A stretch of DNA of 64,000 nt from Sphaerisporangium viridialbum. Lineage in GTDB: Bacteria > Actinomycetota > Actinomycetes > Streptosporangiales > Streptosporangiaceae. The translations under genes were made by a program, and so were the position numbers. The DNA is taken from the NCBI RefSeq assembly GCF_049674955.1, contig NZ_CP187232.1, positions 4,774,001 through 4,838,000 on the forward strand. The letters run 5' to 3'. This document shows positions 33,407 through 41,257 of the stretch, in pieces. Under the pieces are notes generated by a model. That model had not been told where the DNA came from and made no database searches. It was given only the letters and a program-made list of their open reading frames with translations. Each line of letters starts with the position of its first letter. Position 1 is the first letter of the stretch.

Positions 33407-34123
33407 GTGCCCCGTAGCAGCGGCACGCGACGGACGTTGGAAACGCCGAGGAAACGCGTCGTCGCCAGTGCCTCCCACGAACTGCGCACACCGCTGACCA
33501 TCGGCCGAGCCCTGGTCGAGCTGGCCATGCATCGAAAATCCGCCTCCGAGGACGTCAAACAACTGGGCGAGAGCCTCCTGGAGATCAACACCAGGCACGA
33601 GCGGCTGATCAACGGCCTGCTGCTCCTCGCCGGCTCGGAGAGGGAGATCATCGAACGGCTTCCCGTCGACTTGGCGGACGTGGTCGGCCACGTGGTCGCC
33701 GAGACCGCCACCGAGGCCCAACACGCAGGGGTGATCGTGAAGGAGCAGGCGGGCGAGGCGTTCACCCTGGGCGACGCGCTGCTGCTGGAAAGACTGGTGC
33801 ACAATCTGGTGGAGAACGCCGTCAGGCACAACGTCAAGGTCGGCGGCTGGGTGAGCGTCCTCAGCCGCACCCACCCCGACGCCACTGTGGAGGTGGAGGT
33901 GAGCAACACCGGGCCCACGGTGCCGCCGTACGAGATCCCTTCTCTGTTCGAACCGTTTCGCCGGTTGGGCGACGAACGGCTGGTCACCGCCAAGGGCGCC
34001 GGCTTGGGCCTGTCCATCGTCCGCTCGGTCGTCAGAGCCCACGATGGTCATATCAACGCCCGCCCACGCGAAGGCGGCGGCCTCACCGTGATTGTCACCC
34101 TGCCGGCCTGCGAGCCCTCCTGA
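33407..34123 (+). pseudogene. 5'-truncated sensor histidine kinase
   Basis: Only the cytoplasmic core of a kinase is left. The HisKA dimerisation helix starts at once (VVASASHELRTPLTIGRALV), followed by the HATPase blocks LVHNLVENAVRHN and GAGLGLSIVRSVVRAHDGH. The sensor domain, both membrane spans and HAMP linker, normally about 200 residues ahead, are missing, and the 200 bp upstream do not encode them. No response regulator gene adjoins. The remaining frame of 238 codons is intact, so a soluble kinase fragment could be made, but there is no clear ribosome binding site. Confidence 0.75.
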
Positions 34124-34230
34124 TCCGAAGATCAGACATTCCCTGGGCACGCGGCAGCGGACGTCAGCGCCAATTCGTCCGGGACTGTTTCGGACCGGCG
34201 GCTGGTGACCTGCCAACGCGTAAAGGGGAT

Positions 34231-34246
34231 GAACCTCTCCAGGTTC
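34231..34246 (+). promoter_or_regulatory. Hairpin upstream of TOPRIM gene
   Basis: GAACCT-CTCC-AGGTTC is a perfect 6-bp stem and 4-base loop, ending 17 bp before the GTG at 34264. It could be an operator or an RNA structure controlling access to the start. Confidence 0.35.
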
Positions 34247-34263
34247 GGTGCAAGGCTGGGCTC

Positions 34264-34842
34264 GTGAGCGACACGCGAACCGTGGTCCTGGTCGAGGGAG
34301 CCAGTGACAAGTCGGCCATCGAAGCGTTGGCCGAGCGCCGTGGCCGGAACCTGGCGGCCGAAGGCATCTCCCTTGTGGCGATGGGCGGTGCCACGAACAT
34401 CGGGACGTATATCGGCAGGTTCGGCCCTCCCGGTCGCGATCTCCGGCTGGCCGGTCTGTGCGACGTCGGGGAGGAAGGCGCCTTCCGGAGGGGTCTCGAG
34501 CGCGCCGGCCTTGGATCCGATCTCAGCCGAAGCGATCTGGAGGCGCTCGGATTCTTCGTGTGCGTCGCTGACCTGGAAGACGAGCTGATCCGCGCCCTCG
34601 GCACCGCCACGGTTGAGCGCGTTGTCGATGCCGAGGGCGAGCTCAGCTCATTTCGCACGCTCCAGAAGCAACCCGCATGGCGCGGGCGCGCCACTCACGA
34701 CCAGCTACGCCGGTTCATGGGATCAGGCGGTGGCCGCAAGATCCGCTACTCTGGCCCGCTCGTCGCGGCACTCGATCTCGATCGCGTGCCGCGGCCGCTG
34801 GATATGCTGCTGGCCCACCTATTAGGCACTCGGAGATGGTGA
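34264..34842 (+). CDS. Stand-alone TOPRIM (OLD-like) protein
   Basis: A 192-aa protein consisting mainly of a TOPRIM fold as in the nuclease half of OLD-family proteins. The catalytic Glu is in TVVLVEGASDKSAIEALAER (V-E-G-x-x-D, residue 11), and the Asp of the second motif is in LAGLCDVGEEGAFRRGL near residue 67. There is no ATPase domain, which OLD proteins proper have. Stand-alone TOPRIM proteins occur in actinobacteria. A role in nucleic-acid cleavage or phosphotransfer is inferred from the fold. It follows the truncated kinase by 140 bp and precedes a transposase vestige. Confidence 0.8.
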   Translation: MSDTRTVVLVEGASDKSAIEALAERRGRNLAAEGISLVAMGGATNIGTYIGRFGPPGRDLRLAGLCDVGEEGAFRRGLERAGLGSDLSRSDLEALGFFVCVADLEDELIRALGTATVERVVDAEGELSSFRTLQKQPAWRGRATHDQLRRFMGSGGGRKIRYSGPLVAALDLDRVPRPLDMLLAHLLGTRRW

Positions 34843-34921
34843 TTTCGTCATCGCCGGGTGAGGCGGATTCGTTGGTGGAACCAGCGGGCCCGGGCTTGGT
34901 GGCGTCGTCGCCGGGTGTGCC

Positions 34922-34979
34922 ATGGAAATCCTCCTCCACGGGCCGGCGGCGCCCGGCGACGGTGATCAGGGCCCGCAGG
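34922..34979 (-). pseudogene. Possible IS701-like transposase vestige
   Basis: The minus strand reads LRALITVAGRRRPVEEDFH, close to the conserved A-G-x-R-W-x-V-E-E-x-F-Q block near the catalytic Glu of IS701/IS4-type DDE transposases. Nothing else of a transposase is left around it. Short and tentative. Confidence 0.35.
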
Positions 34980-35006
34980 CGTGCGCGTTGACGATGTCGG
35001 TGATGG

Positions 35007-36194
35007 CTAGGGACGATGACGACCGGCGGTCGCCGCCGCGTGGCACGCGCCCCGGCCGTCCGCCCGGGCGACGACGCGGCCACCCTCGACGCGGATCGCG
35101 GCCTCGGTAGCGTCCCCGACGGCGGGCACGCCGGCCCTCGCGGCGAGGGATCCGGTCTCGTCGTACACCACCCGCAGGTGGGGCCACGCCGACGGAGGGA
35201 AGGCCGCGCGCAGGCAGGTGCGGATTTCCGCGACGGCCAGCCGGGCCAGCGGCATGAGCTCGTCGGGGTCGCCGGTGACCAGGACGGCGGTGACCTCCGC
35301 CCCGGGCGGCGCGGCACGCACCGCCTCCTCGACCGCTTCGAGCCGGTGCAGCCCGAGGATCGCCACGACACCGTCCACGGCCGGCCGCGCGGGCTCGCCG
35401 CGCACCGCGTCCAGCATCGGTGGCGGTGACCACGGCTCGTCGGCGGGCCGCGCCTCAGGGATCCAGGGCAGGTGCGGGGGCGCCCACACGTCGTCGAGCT
35501 CAAGGCCGGCGAGCCGCTCGCAGACGCTGACGACGTCGAAGGGATCGCCGAAGCCGGGCGCGGCGGCCGCCATCTGGCTCGTGCCGTGCAGGGCCGTGAG
35601 CACGGCCTCCGCGACACGCACCCGCCGCCCGGCCGCCGCGCCGGACGGTCCGCCGGTTGGGCTCAGGCGTTCCAGGGCGAGCCCTAGCAGGATCGCGTCC
35701 AGCTTCATCAGCTGCGCGAACGGCCGCCGGGTCTGCTCGTCGGCGAGGATCTCCGGCATCAGGTCCATGCCGAGCCTCGCCGGGCCGTTCCACTCGTCGC
35801 TGGCGAGAGGAAGCCTGGCGACCCAGGCACGCGCGAACGCCCCGAGCGCCTCACGGGCACTGCGGCCGGGATCGGAGAGGGACCCCTTGGAGGCATGCCC
35901 GGCGAGGTCGCGGTCCGGGTAAGGCACCTCGGGCGTGCGCCGGGCAAGCTCGTGCTCGGAGCCTGGGAAGGGCGCGTCGGGCGGGTGTTCGGCGAGGTCG
36001 GCCAGGACGGCGAAGTAGAGGGCTCGCTTCCCGGGGAAGTTGGAGTAGACCGCGCCGCGGGTGAGCCCCGCGCGCTCGGCGATGCCGTCGATCTTGGCCT
36101 CGCGGAAGCCGCTCTCGGTGAACTCGTCCCTCGCGGCGGCCAGCACCTTGGCGCGGTTGAGCTCGCGCATCTCGGCCCTGGTGAGCCGGCCCAT
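35007..36194 (-). CDS. TetR family regulator with long C-terminal extension
   Basis: A 395-aa protein, nearly twice the usual TetR length. Residues 1-60 are a TetR helix-turn-helix (AKVLAAARDEFTESGFREAK, TRGAVYSNFPGKRALYFAVL). A ligand-binding helical domain follows to about 215. The last 170 residues form an alpha/beta region with VVAILGLHRLEAVEEAV, TAVLVTGDPDELMPLARLAV and PHLRVVYDETGSLAARAGVP. The final block recalls a thioredoxin/peroxiredoxin-like fold, but the usual Cys pair is not seen. ATG 36194 is chosen over 36302 by family start and nearby purine-rich site. It is divergent from the P450-clpX genes. Confidence 0.85.
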   Translation of the reverse strand: MGRLTRAEMRELNRAKVLAAARDEFTESGFREAKIDGIAERAGLTRGAVYSNFPGKRALYFAVLADLAEHPPDAPFPGSEHELARRTPEVPYPDRDLAGHASKGSLSDPGRSAREALGAFARAWVARLPLASDEWNGPARLGMDLMPEILADEQTRRPFAQLMKLDAILLGLALERLSPTGGPSGAAAGRRVRVAEAVLTALHGTSQMAAAAPGFGDPFDVVSVCERLAGLELDDVWAPPHLPWIPEARPADEPWSPPPMLDAVRGEPARPAVDGVVAILGLHRLEAVEEAVRAAPPGAEVTAVLVTGDPDELMPLARLAVAEIRTCLRAAFPPSAWPHLRVVYDETGSLAARAGVPAVGDATEAAIRVEGGRVVARADGRGACHAAATAGRHRP

Positions 36195-36220
36195 CGCCTC
36201 CCCTTCCCCCTCAATGACCT

Positions 36221-36250
36221 CGTGACATTTCGCGACATTTCGTGACATCT
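36221..36250. promoter_or_regulatory. Three 10-bp direct repeats, candidate TetR operator
   Basis: CGTGACATTT, CGCGACATTT and CGTGACATCT stand head to tail with exactly 10-bp period, so all lie on one face of the helix. They are 27 bp from the TetR start and about 100 bp from the P450 start. Confidence 0.6.
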
Positions 36251-36347
36251 CCGGTGGCGTCCGCCGATTGCCGCGCGCGCCGAACCAAGATACCGTGACC
36301 ATCCAGATGATGGGATCATGTGTTCATGCCATTTCAAAGGAGGATCC

Positions 36348-37538
36348 ATGAGCGGCGTTCCCGAGATCGACCTCACCGACCCCGAGGTCCTGCGCGACCC
36401 CTTCACGGCGTACGGGGACGCCCGCGAGCGCTCACCGCTGGCGCGACTGCTGATCCCCGGTCTAGCCCCCATGTGGGCCCTCACCCGGCACGAGGACGCC
36501 AGGGCGATGCTCGGCGACCCTCGCTTCGAGCTCAACGCCGACAGCTTCATGCGGCCTGACGTGCCCGAGGACTGCCTGCCGTACATGCGGACGATGACCG
36601 AGATGGCCGCGCCGGAGCACGCCCGGCTGCGCAGGCTGGTGTCCCCCGCCTTCACCGCGCGCCGCGCCGCCGAGTTCCGGCCGCGGATCGAGCCGATCGC
36701 CGGGAGACTGCTCGACGGCCTGCCCGGCCATGCCGAGAACGGCTCGGTCGACCTGCTACGGCATCTGGCGCGGCCGTTGCCGATGGAGGTCATCTGCGAG
36801 CTGGTCGGCATCCCCGAGCCCGACCGCCCGAGTTGGCGCGCGTACGGGGCCATCGTGGCGGCGGGGTCGGGCCAGGGGTTCGCCGAGGCCGTGCCAGGGA
36901 TCATGGAAGGCGCCAAGGCCGCGACGGCGCGACGGCGCGCGGAGCCCGGCGACGACCTGCTCTCCGACCTGATCCGCGCGCAGGCCGAGGACGGGGACCG
37001 GCTCGACGACACCGAGATGGTCACGCTCGTCTGGCACCTCGTCCTGGCGGGACAGACCCCCACGAACCTCATCGCCAACGCCGTGGTGGCCCTGCTCTCC
37101 CACCCCGCGCAGCTCGCCGCGCTGCGTGCGGATCCCGGGCTGATGCCGCTCGCCGTCGAGGAGCTGGTGCGCTGGTGCGGGCCGACGCTGCTGTCGATCC
37201 CCCGCTACGCGCGGGAGGACGTCGAGCTCCACGGCACGCAGGTGCGCAAGGGAGAGGCCGTCACCGCCGCGGTCGCCGCCGCCAACCGCGACCCGCGCGC
37301 GTTCGCCGATCCCGGCAGGTTCGACGTCGGCCGCACCGCCGGGCCCGCGGGCCACCTGGGCTTCGCCCACGGCCCGCACTTCTGCCTCGGGGCGTCGCTG
37401 GCCCGCGTGCAGACCGAGGTCGCGCTCACGGCACTGCTGCGCCGCTTCCCCGGCCTCGCGCTCGCGGTCCCCCCGGACGGGCTGCGCGCGCCCGATCCTG
37501 GCACCTGGCGGCTGACCGCCCTGCCCGTGACCCTCTGA
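36348..37538 (+). CDS. Cytochrome P450
   Basis: A 396-aa soluble class I P450. The heme-thiolate loop is LGFAHGPHFCLGASLAR with Cys about residue 346. The ExxR pair is in LAVEELVRWCGP. The I-helix reads LVLAGQTPTNLIANAV, so the usual A-G-x-(D/E)-T acid-alcohol pair is replaced by G-Q-T, as in some group-specific hydroxylases. ATG 36348 has AAAGGAGG upstream. No ferredoxin gene adjoins. It starts a rightward series with clpX (36 bp downstream) and the sulfotransferase-like gene. The substrate is unknown. The divergent TetR regulator probably controls it. Confidence 0.95.
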   Translation: MSGVPEIDLTDPEVLRDPFTAYGDARERSPLARLLIPGLAPMWALTRHEDARAMLGDPRFELNADSFMRPDVPEDCLPYMRTMTEMAAPEHARLRRLVSPAFTARRAAEFRPRIEPIAGRLLDGLPGHAENGSVDLLRHLARPLPMEVICELVGIPEPDRPSWRAYGAIVAAGSGQGFAEAVPGIMEGAKAATARRRAEPGDDLLSDLIRAQAEDGDRLDDTEMVTLVWHLVLAGQTPTNLIANAVVALLSHPAQLAALRADPGLMPLAVEELVRWCGPTLLSIPRYAREDVELHGTQVRKGEAVTAAVAAANRDPRAFADPGRFDVGRTAGPAGHLGFAHGPHFCLGASLARVQTEVALTALLRRFPGLALAVPPDGLRAPDPGTWRLTALPVTL

Positions 37539-37573
37539 CAGCCGGGCCCCACGACCTCAAGGAGACTTCTCGC

Positions 37574-38845
37574 GTGCCACGCACCGGTGACGGCGACCCG
37601 CTGAAGTGCACCTTCTGCGGGAAGAGCCAGAAGCAGGTCAGGAGGCTCATCGCGGGCCCCGGCCACATCTGCATCTGCGACGAGTGCGTCGAACTGTGCA
37701 ACGAGCTCATCGAGGAGGAGCTCGACGAGCACTCCGAGGCCGGGCCACGGGACCTGCCCAAGCCGAGGGAGATCCACGCGTTCCTGGAGCAGTACGTCGT
37801 CGGGCAGGAGAACGCCAAGAAGACGCTCTCGGTGGCGGTCTACAACCACTACAAGCGCATCCAGGCCGGAGCGGAAAGGGAGGAGCCGGTCGAGCTGGGC
37901 AAGTCCAACATCCTGCTGGTCGGCCCCACCGGCTCCGGCAAGACCTACCTGGTCCAGACGCTCGCCCGCATGCTCGACGTCCCGTTCGCGATCGCCGACG
38001 CCACCGCGCTGACCGAGGCCGGGTACGTCGGTGAGGACGTCGAGAACATCCTGCTCAAGCTGCTCCAGGCCGCCGGCCACGACGTCAGGAAGGCCGAGAG
38101 GGGCATCGTCTACATCGACGAGATCGACAAGATAGCCCGCAGGAGCGAGAACCCCTCCATCACCCGCGACGTCTCCGGCGAGGGCGTGCAGCAGACGCTG
38201 CTGAAGATCCTCGAAGGCACGACCGCCTCGGTCCCGCCGCAGGGCGGCCGCAAACACCCGCACCAGGAGTTCATCCAGATCGACACCACCAACGTGCTTT
38301 TCATCGTCGGCGGCGCGTTCGCCGGCCTGGAGCGGATCATCGAGCGGCGGACCGGCCACAAGGGCGCCGGGTTCGGCGCCGCGCTCCGCACCGGGCAGGA
38401 CCGCGAGAGGGCGGACCCCTTCGCCGAGGTCATGCCCGCGGACCTGGTCAGGTTCGGGCTGATCCCGGAGCTCACCGGCCGGCTCCCCGTGGTGTCGACC
38501 TTCCAGCCGCTGGACCGTACGACGCTGGCGCGGATCCTCACCGAGCCGCGCAACGCGCTCATCAAGCAGTATCAGCGGCTCTTCGAGCTCGACGGCGTGG
38601 AGCTGGAGTTCACCGAGGACGCCGTCGGCGCGATCGCCGAGCAGGCGCTGCTCCGCCGCACCGGCGCCCGGGCGACCCGCGCGATCCTGGAGGAGATCCT
38701 GCTCAACGTGATGTACGAGGTGCCGAGCCGGGACGACGTCGCCCGCGTCGTGATCGACCGCGACACCGTGCTCCACAACGTCAACCCGACCCTGGTCCCC
38801 CGCGACCACCCCGGCCCAGAAGGCCACCGCGAGAAGTCCGCCTGA
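37574..38845 (+). CDS. clpX: ClpX-type AAA+ unfoldase, divergent paralogue
   Basis: A 423-aa homologue of the ClpX subunit of ClpXP protease. The N-terminal zinc finger CTFCGKSQ with C-I-C-D-E-C-V-E-L-C is intact. Walker A GPTGSGKT (about 117-124), pore loop EAGYVGEDVE, Walker B IVYIDEIDKIA, RKH loop GGRKHPHQEF, arginine finger in GLIPELTGRLPV and sensor-2 Arg in RTGARATRAI are all present. The ClpP-docking tripeptide, normally an aliphatic residue then G-F, reads A265-G266-F267. EFIGRLP is ELTGRLP. The gene is next to a P450 and not to clpP or tig. GTG 37574 follows GGAG. It is probably an accessory copy. Confidence 0.92.
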   Translation: MPRTGDGDPLKCTFCGKSQKQVRRLIAGPGHICICDECVELCNELIEEELDEHSEAGPRDLPKPREIHAFLEQYVVGQENAKKTLSVAVYNHYKRIQAGAEREEPVELGKSNILLVGPTGSGKTYLVQTLARMLDVPFAIADATALTEAGYVGEDVENILLKLLQAAGHDVRKAERGIVYIDEIDKIARRSENPSITRDVSGEGVQQTLLKILEGTTASVPPQGGRKHPHQEFIQIDTTNVLFIVGGAFAGLERIIERRTGHKGAGFGAALRTGQDRERADPFAEVMPADLVRFGLIPELTGRLPVVSTFQPLDRTTLARILTEPRNALIKQYQRLFELDGVELEFTEDAVGAIAEQALLRRTGARATRAILEEILLNVMYEVPSRDDVARVVIDRDTVLHNVNPTLVPRDHPGPEGHREKSA

Positions 38846-38931
38846 GAGGCGTCCGCTTGCCCGTCCTGCCGCGTCGGTGGAACATGATTGCGTGCCAGTT
38901 GTGGCAGTTCCCGATCGGAATGGTGGGAAAT

Positions 38932-39615
38932 ATGCGGGTCATCGGCGCGGGGTTCGGCCGTACAGGAACGCTGTCCCTCAAGACCGCCCTGGAGCGGCTT
39001 GGCTTCGGGCCGTGCTACCACATGACGGAGGTCTTCGAGAACCCCGGGCAGATCCATGACTGGCTCGCGATCGCCCAGGGCCGGCCGGCCGACTGGGACG
39101 CGCTCATGGGCGGCTACCGCTCCTGCGTCGACTGGCCCGCCGCCGCCTACTGGCGCGAACTGGCCGAGCACTACCCCGAGGCGAAGGTCGTCCTGACCGT
39201 GCGGGACCCCCAGCGCTGGCTGGCCAGCATGAACGCCACCATCCTCAAACAGCGGGGTCGTGGCGGCACGCTGATGGGAAAGACGGTGCTGCGGCTGTCC
39301 TCCCTGCTGGGCACCGACTTCGCGGCGTTCACCAAGATGAGCGGGCTGACCGTCGACCGGCGGGTGTTCGGCGGGCGCATGAGCGACCCCGAGCACGCGC
39401 TGAAGACCTTCCAGGCGCACATCGAGGAGGTCACGGCGGCGATCCCGCCTGAGCGGCTGCTCGTCTTCGAGGTCCGCCAGGGGTGGGAGCCGCTGTGCGA
39501 GTTCCTGGAGGTGCCGGTGCCGGACGAGCCCTTCCCGAGGGTCAACGACGCCGACGACTTCCAGAAGCACGCCCGGTCGAGGTTCGGCCCGATGCTCCTG
39601 CGCCGCAGCAGGTAG
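38932..39615 (+). CDS. Sulfotransferase-like protein
   Basis: A 227-aa P-loop protein of the Sulfotransfer_4 group, often annotated only as sulfotransferase family. The PAPS-binding loop is MRVIGAGFGRTGTLSLKTAL (residues 1-20), and the 3'-phosphate segment is VVLTVRDPQRWLASMNATI. The C-terminal part ends in FPRVNDADDFQKHARSR. ATG 38932 has GGTGGGAAAT upstream. It follows clpX by 86 bp in the same direction. Acceptor substrate is unknown; a tailoring role after the P450 would be speculation. Confidence 0.88.
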   Translation: MRVIGAGFGRTGTLSLKTALERLGFGPCYHMTEVFENPGQIHDWLAIAQGRPADWDALMGGYRSCVDWPAAAYWRELAEHYPEAKVVLTVRDPQRWLASMNATILKQRGRGGTLMGKTVLRLSSLLGTDFAAFTKMSGLTVDRRVFGGRMSDPEHALKTFQAHIEEVTAAIPPERLLVFEVRQGWEPLCEFLEVPVPDEPFPRVNDADDFQKHARSRFGPMLLRRSR

Positions 39616-39733
39616 CGCGGCTCGGCCAATGAGGACGGCAACTGGCCTAAATGCGGCCTAGCGTCGGCCACGTCGTGGGTCGCCGCCCGGGTACGGGTGG
39701 CGAACGCCGTCCGGCCACACCAGGGAGTTCCGC

Positions 39734-40903
39734 ATGACGACCGACCGTCCGGTGAGGGTGCCGCGCCTGTCATGGGCCGAGGTGTGCGCGCGGCGCCTCG
39801 CGCGGCACGCCCTGGCGGCCCCCGGCAAGGACGCCGAGCCCGCCGACATCGCCGCCGCCATGGCGGGCACTCACGCCCAGGTGATGCCGGCCGCCGAGCT
39901 GTCGATCGGGCTGCGCATCGCCGGCGCCACGCGACGCGACGTCCGCGAAGCGCTGTGGAGCGAGCACAGCCTGGTCAAGACCTTCGGGCCGCGCGGCACC
40001 GTGCACCTGCTGCCCGCCCGCGACCTGCCCCTGTGGGTCGGCGCGCTGTCCGCGATCCCGCTCTCCCCCAGCCCCTTTCCGGACGGCGTGCGGCTGACGC
40101 CCGAGCAGGCCGAGCAGGTCGTGCGGGCGATCGCGGACGCGCTGGAGGACACCGAGCTGACGGTGGACGAGCTCGGCGACGCGGTGGTCCATCGCACTGG
40201 CCCGTGGGCGGGCGACCTGGTCATGCCCGCGTTCCAGGGGATGTGGCCACGGTGGCGCCAGGTCATTCACCTGGCGGGGATACGGGGCGTGCTGTGCTTC
40301 GGGCCCGGCCGCGGGCGCAAGGTCACCTACACCAGCCCGCGCCGCCATCTGCCCGGCTTCCGGCCCGCCGAGCCTCGGGCGGCCCTGGCCCACGTCGTGC
40401 ACGGCTACCTGCACGCGTACGGCCCGTCCACGCCGAAGCGGTTCGCGCACTGGCTGGCCGCGCCGGCGCGGTGGGCGGGTGACCTGTTCGACTCCCTGTC
40501 CGGGGAGCTACGGGAGGTGGAGGTGGAGGGCGCCCGCGCCTGGGTGACGGCCGGGGACACCGAGGCTCCGTCCGATCCGCCCCAGGGCGTACGGCTGCTG
40601 CCCTACTTCGATGGATACGCCTACCGGGTGGGCAACCAGCCCCCCGAGCTGCTCTATCCCGGACGGGCCGCACAACGCGTGCTGCCCGGCAACTTCCAGG
40701 CGATGCTCGTCGACGGGGTGGTGGCCGGGCTGTGGCACCAGCGCCGCTCCGGCCGCACGCTGCACATCACCGTGGAGCCTCTCGTCTCACTCACCTCCGC
40801 ACAGCGCGACGAGCTGGACGACCAGGTGCGACGCGTCGGGGAGATCCTCGAAGGCACTCCCCGGCTGACGATCGGCCAGGTCACCGTGGGCGGCCACGCC
40901 TGA
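39734..40903 (+). CDS. Winged-helix DNA-binding protein, HTH_42 (AlkZ-like)
   Basis: A 389-aa protein of the HTH_42/DUF1006 family, which includes the DNA glycosylases AlkZ and YcaQ. The family block KTFGPRGTVHLLPARDLPLW is clear at about residue 75. The catalytic Q-x-Q of AlkZ-type glycosylases would lie in GTHAQVMPAAELSIG, where this protein has Q-V-M, so glycosylase activity is uncertain. The C-terminal domain has LLPYFDGYAYRVGN and RVLPGNFQAMLVDG, as usual. DNA repair or protection is the inferred area. Confidence 0.88.
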   Translation: MTTDRPVRVPRLSWAEVCARRLARHALAAPGKDAEPADIAAAMAGTHAQVMPAAELSIGLRIAGATRRDVREALWSEHSLVKTFGPRGTVHLLPARDLPLWVGALSAIPLSPSPFPDGVRLTPEQAEQVVRAIADALEDTELTVDELGDAVVHRTGPWAGDLVMPAFQGMWPRWRQVIHLAGIRGVLCFGPGRGRKVTYTSPRRHLPGFRPAEPRAALAHVVHGYLHAYGPSTPKRFAHWLAAPARWAGDLFDSLSGELREVEVEGARAWVTAGDTEAPSDPPQGVRLLPYFDGYAYRVGNQPPELLYPGRAAQRVLPGNFQAMLVDGVVAGLWHQRRSGRTLHITVEPLVSLTSAQRDELDDQVRRVGEILEGTPRLTIGQVTVGGHA

Positions 40904-40914
40904 CTCGAAGCAGT

Positions 40915-41010
40915 TCACCGGGGCGCCGCTCCGCTCACAGCGGCCTTCACGTCCCGGTCATGCACCGCGCCACAGACGCAGGACCACTCGCGCACGTCAA
41001 GCGGCATCGA
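40915..41010 (-). pseudogene. tnpB (IS605/IS607-type) 3'-end remnant
   Basis: The minus strand encodes SMPLDVREWSCVCGAVHDRD followed by V-K-A-A. This is the C-terminal zinc-ribbon end of TnpB (P-L-x-V-R-x-W-x-C-x-C-G-x-x-H-D-R-D-x-N-A-A). All upstream parts are gone. Confidence 0.7.
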
Positions 41011-41134
41011 CGTGGCGATCGCCCCCGCACCCCGAGCACAACCTGGAAGAGAGGAACCAGCGGTGGCACTGGCCGATGATCCGGTGGCAGCCATCGTCTT
41101 ATGCTCGTGCGACGGGTACAAGCGGGAGGGCCGA

Positions 41135-41257
41135 ATGGACCTGAGAGACGTGGACGCCATCCTCCTCGGCATGGACGGCACGCCGGTGGACTCCGACGCC
41201 GCCGTCGAGCGCGCGTGGACGGCATGGGCCGCCGCAGCGGCGGTGGTGACGGCATGA
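41135..41257 (+). pseudogene. HAD phosphatase N-terminal remnant
   Basis: Forty codons: M-D-L-R-D-V-D, ILLGMDGTPVDSDAAVERAW, then T-A-W-A. This is the start of a HAD-family phosphatase (I-L-L-D-M-D-G-T-L-V-D-S-D). The nucleophile Asp is replaced by Gly and the motif Leu by Pro, and the rest of the gene is missing. Its stop overlaps the start codon of the MFS gene at 41254 (ATGA), so the reading frame may still serve translational coupling. Confidence 0.7.

Noticed and set aside
33237..33491. 84-codon minus strand frame with LQHFKLLSTGEGGL
   Set aside because: The composition is less biased than most shadows, but there is no match, and it overlaps the kinase core antisense.
32085..33497. 470-codon + strand frame
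   Set aside because: It lies antisense to the kinase start and membrane-protein gene, both of which have clear family or hydrophobicity patterns. Its own product is low-complexity.
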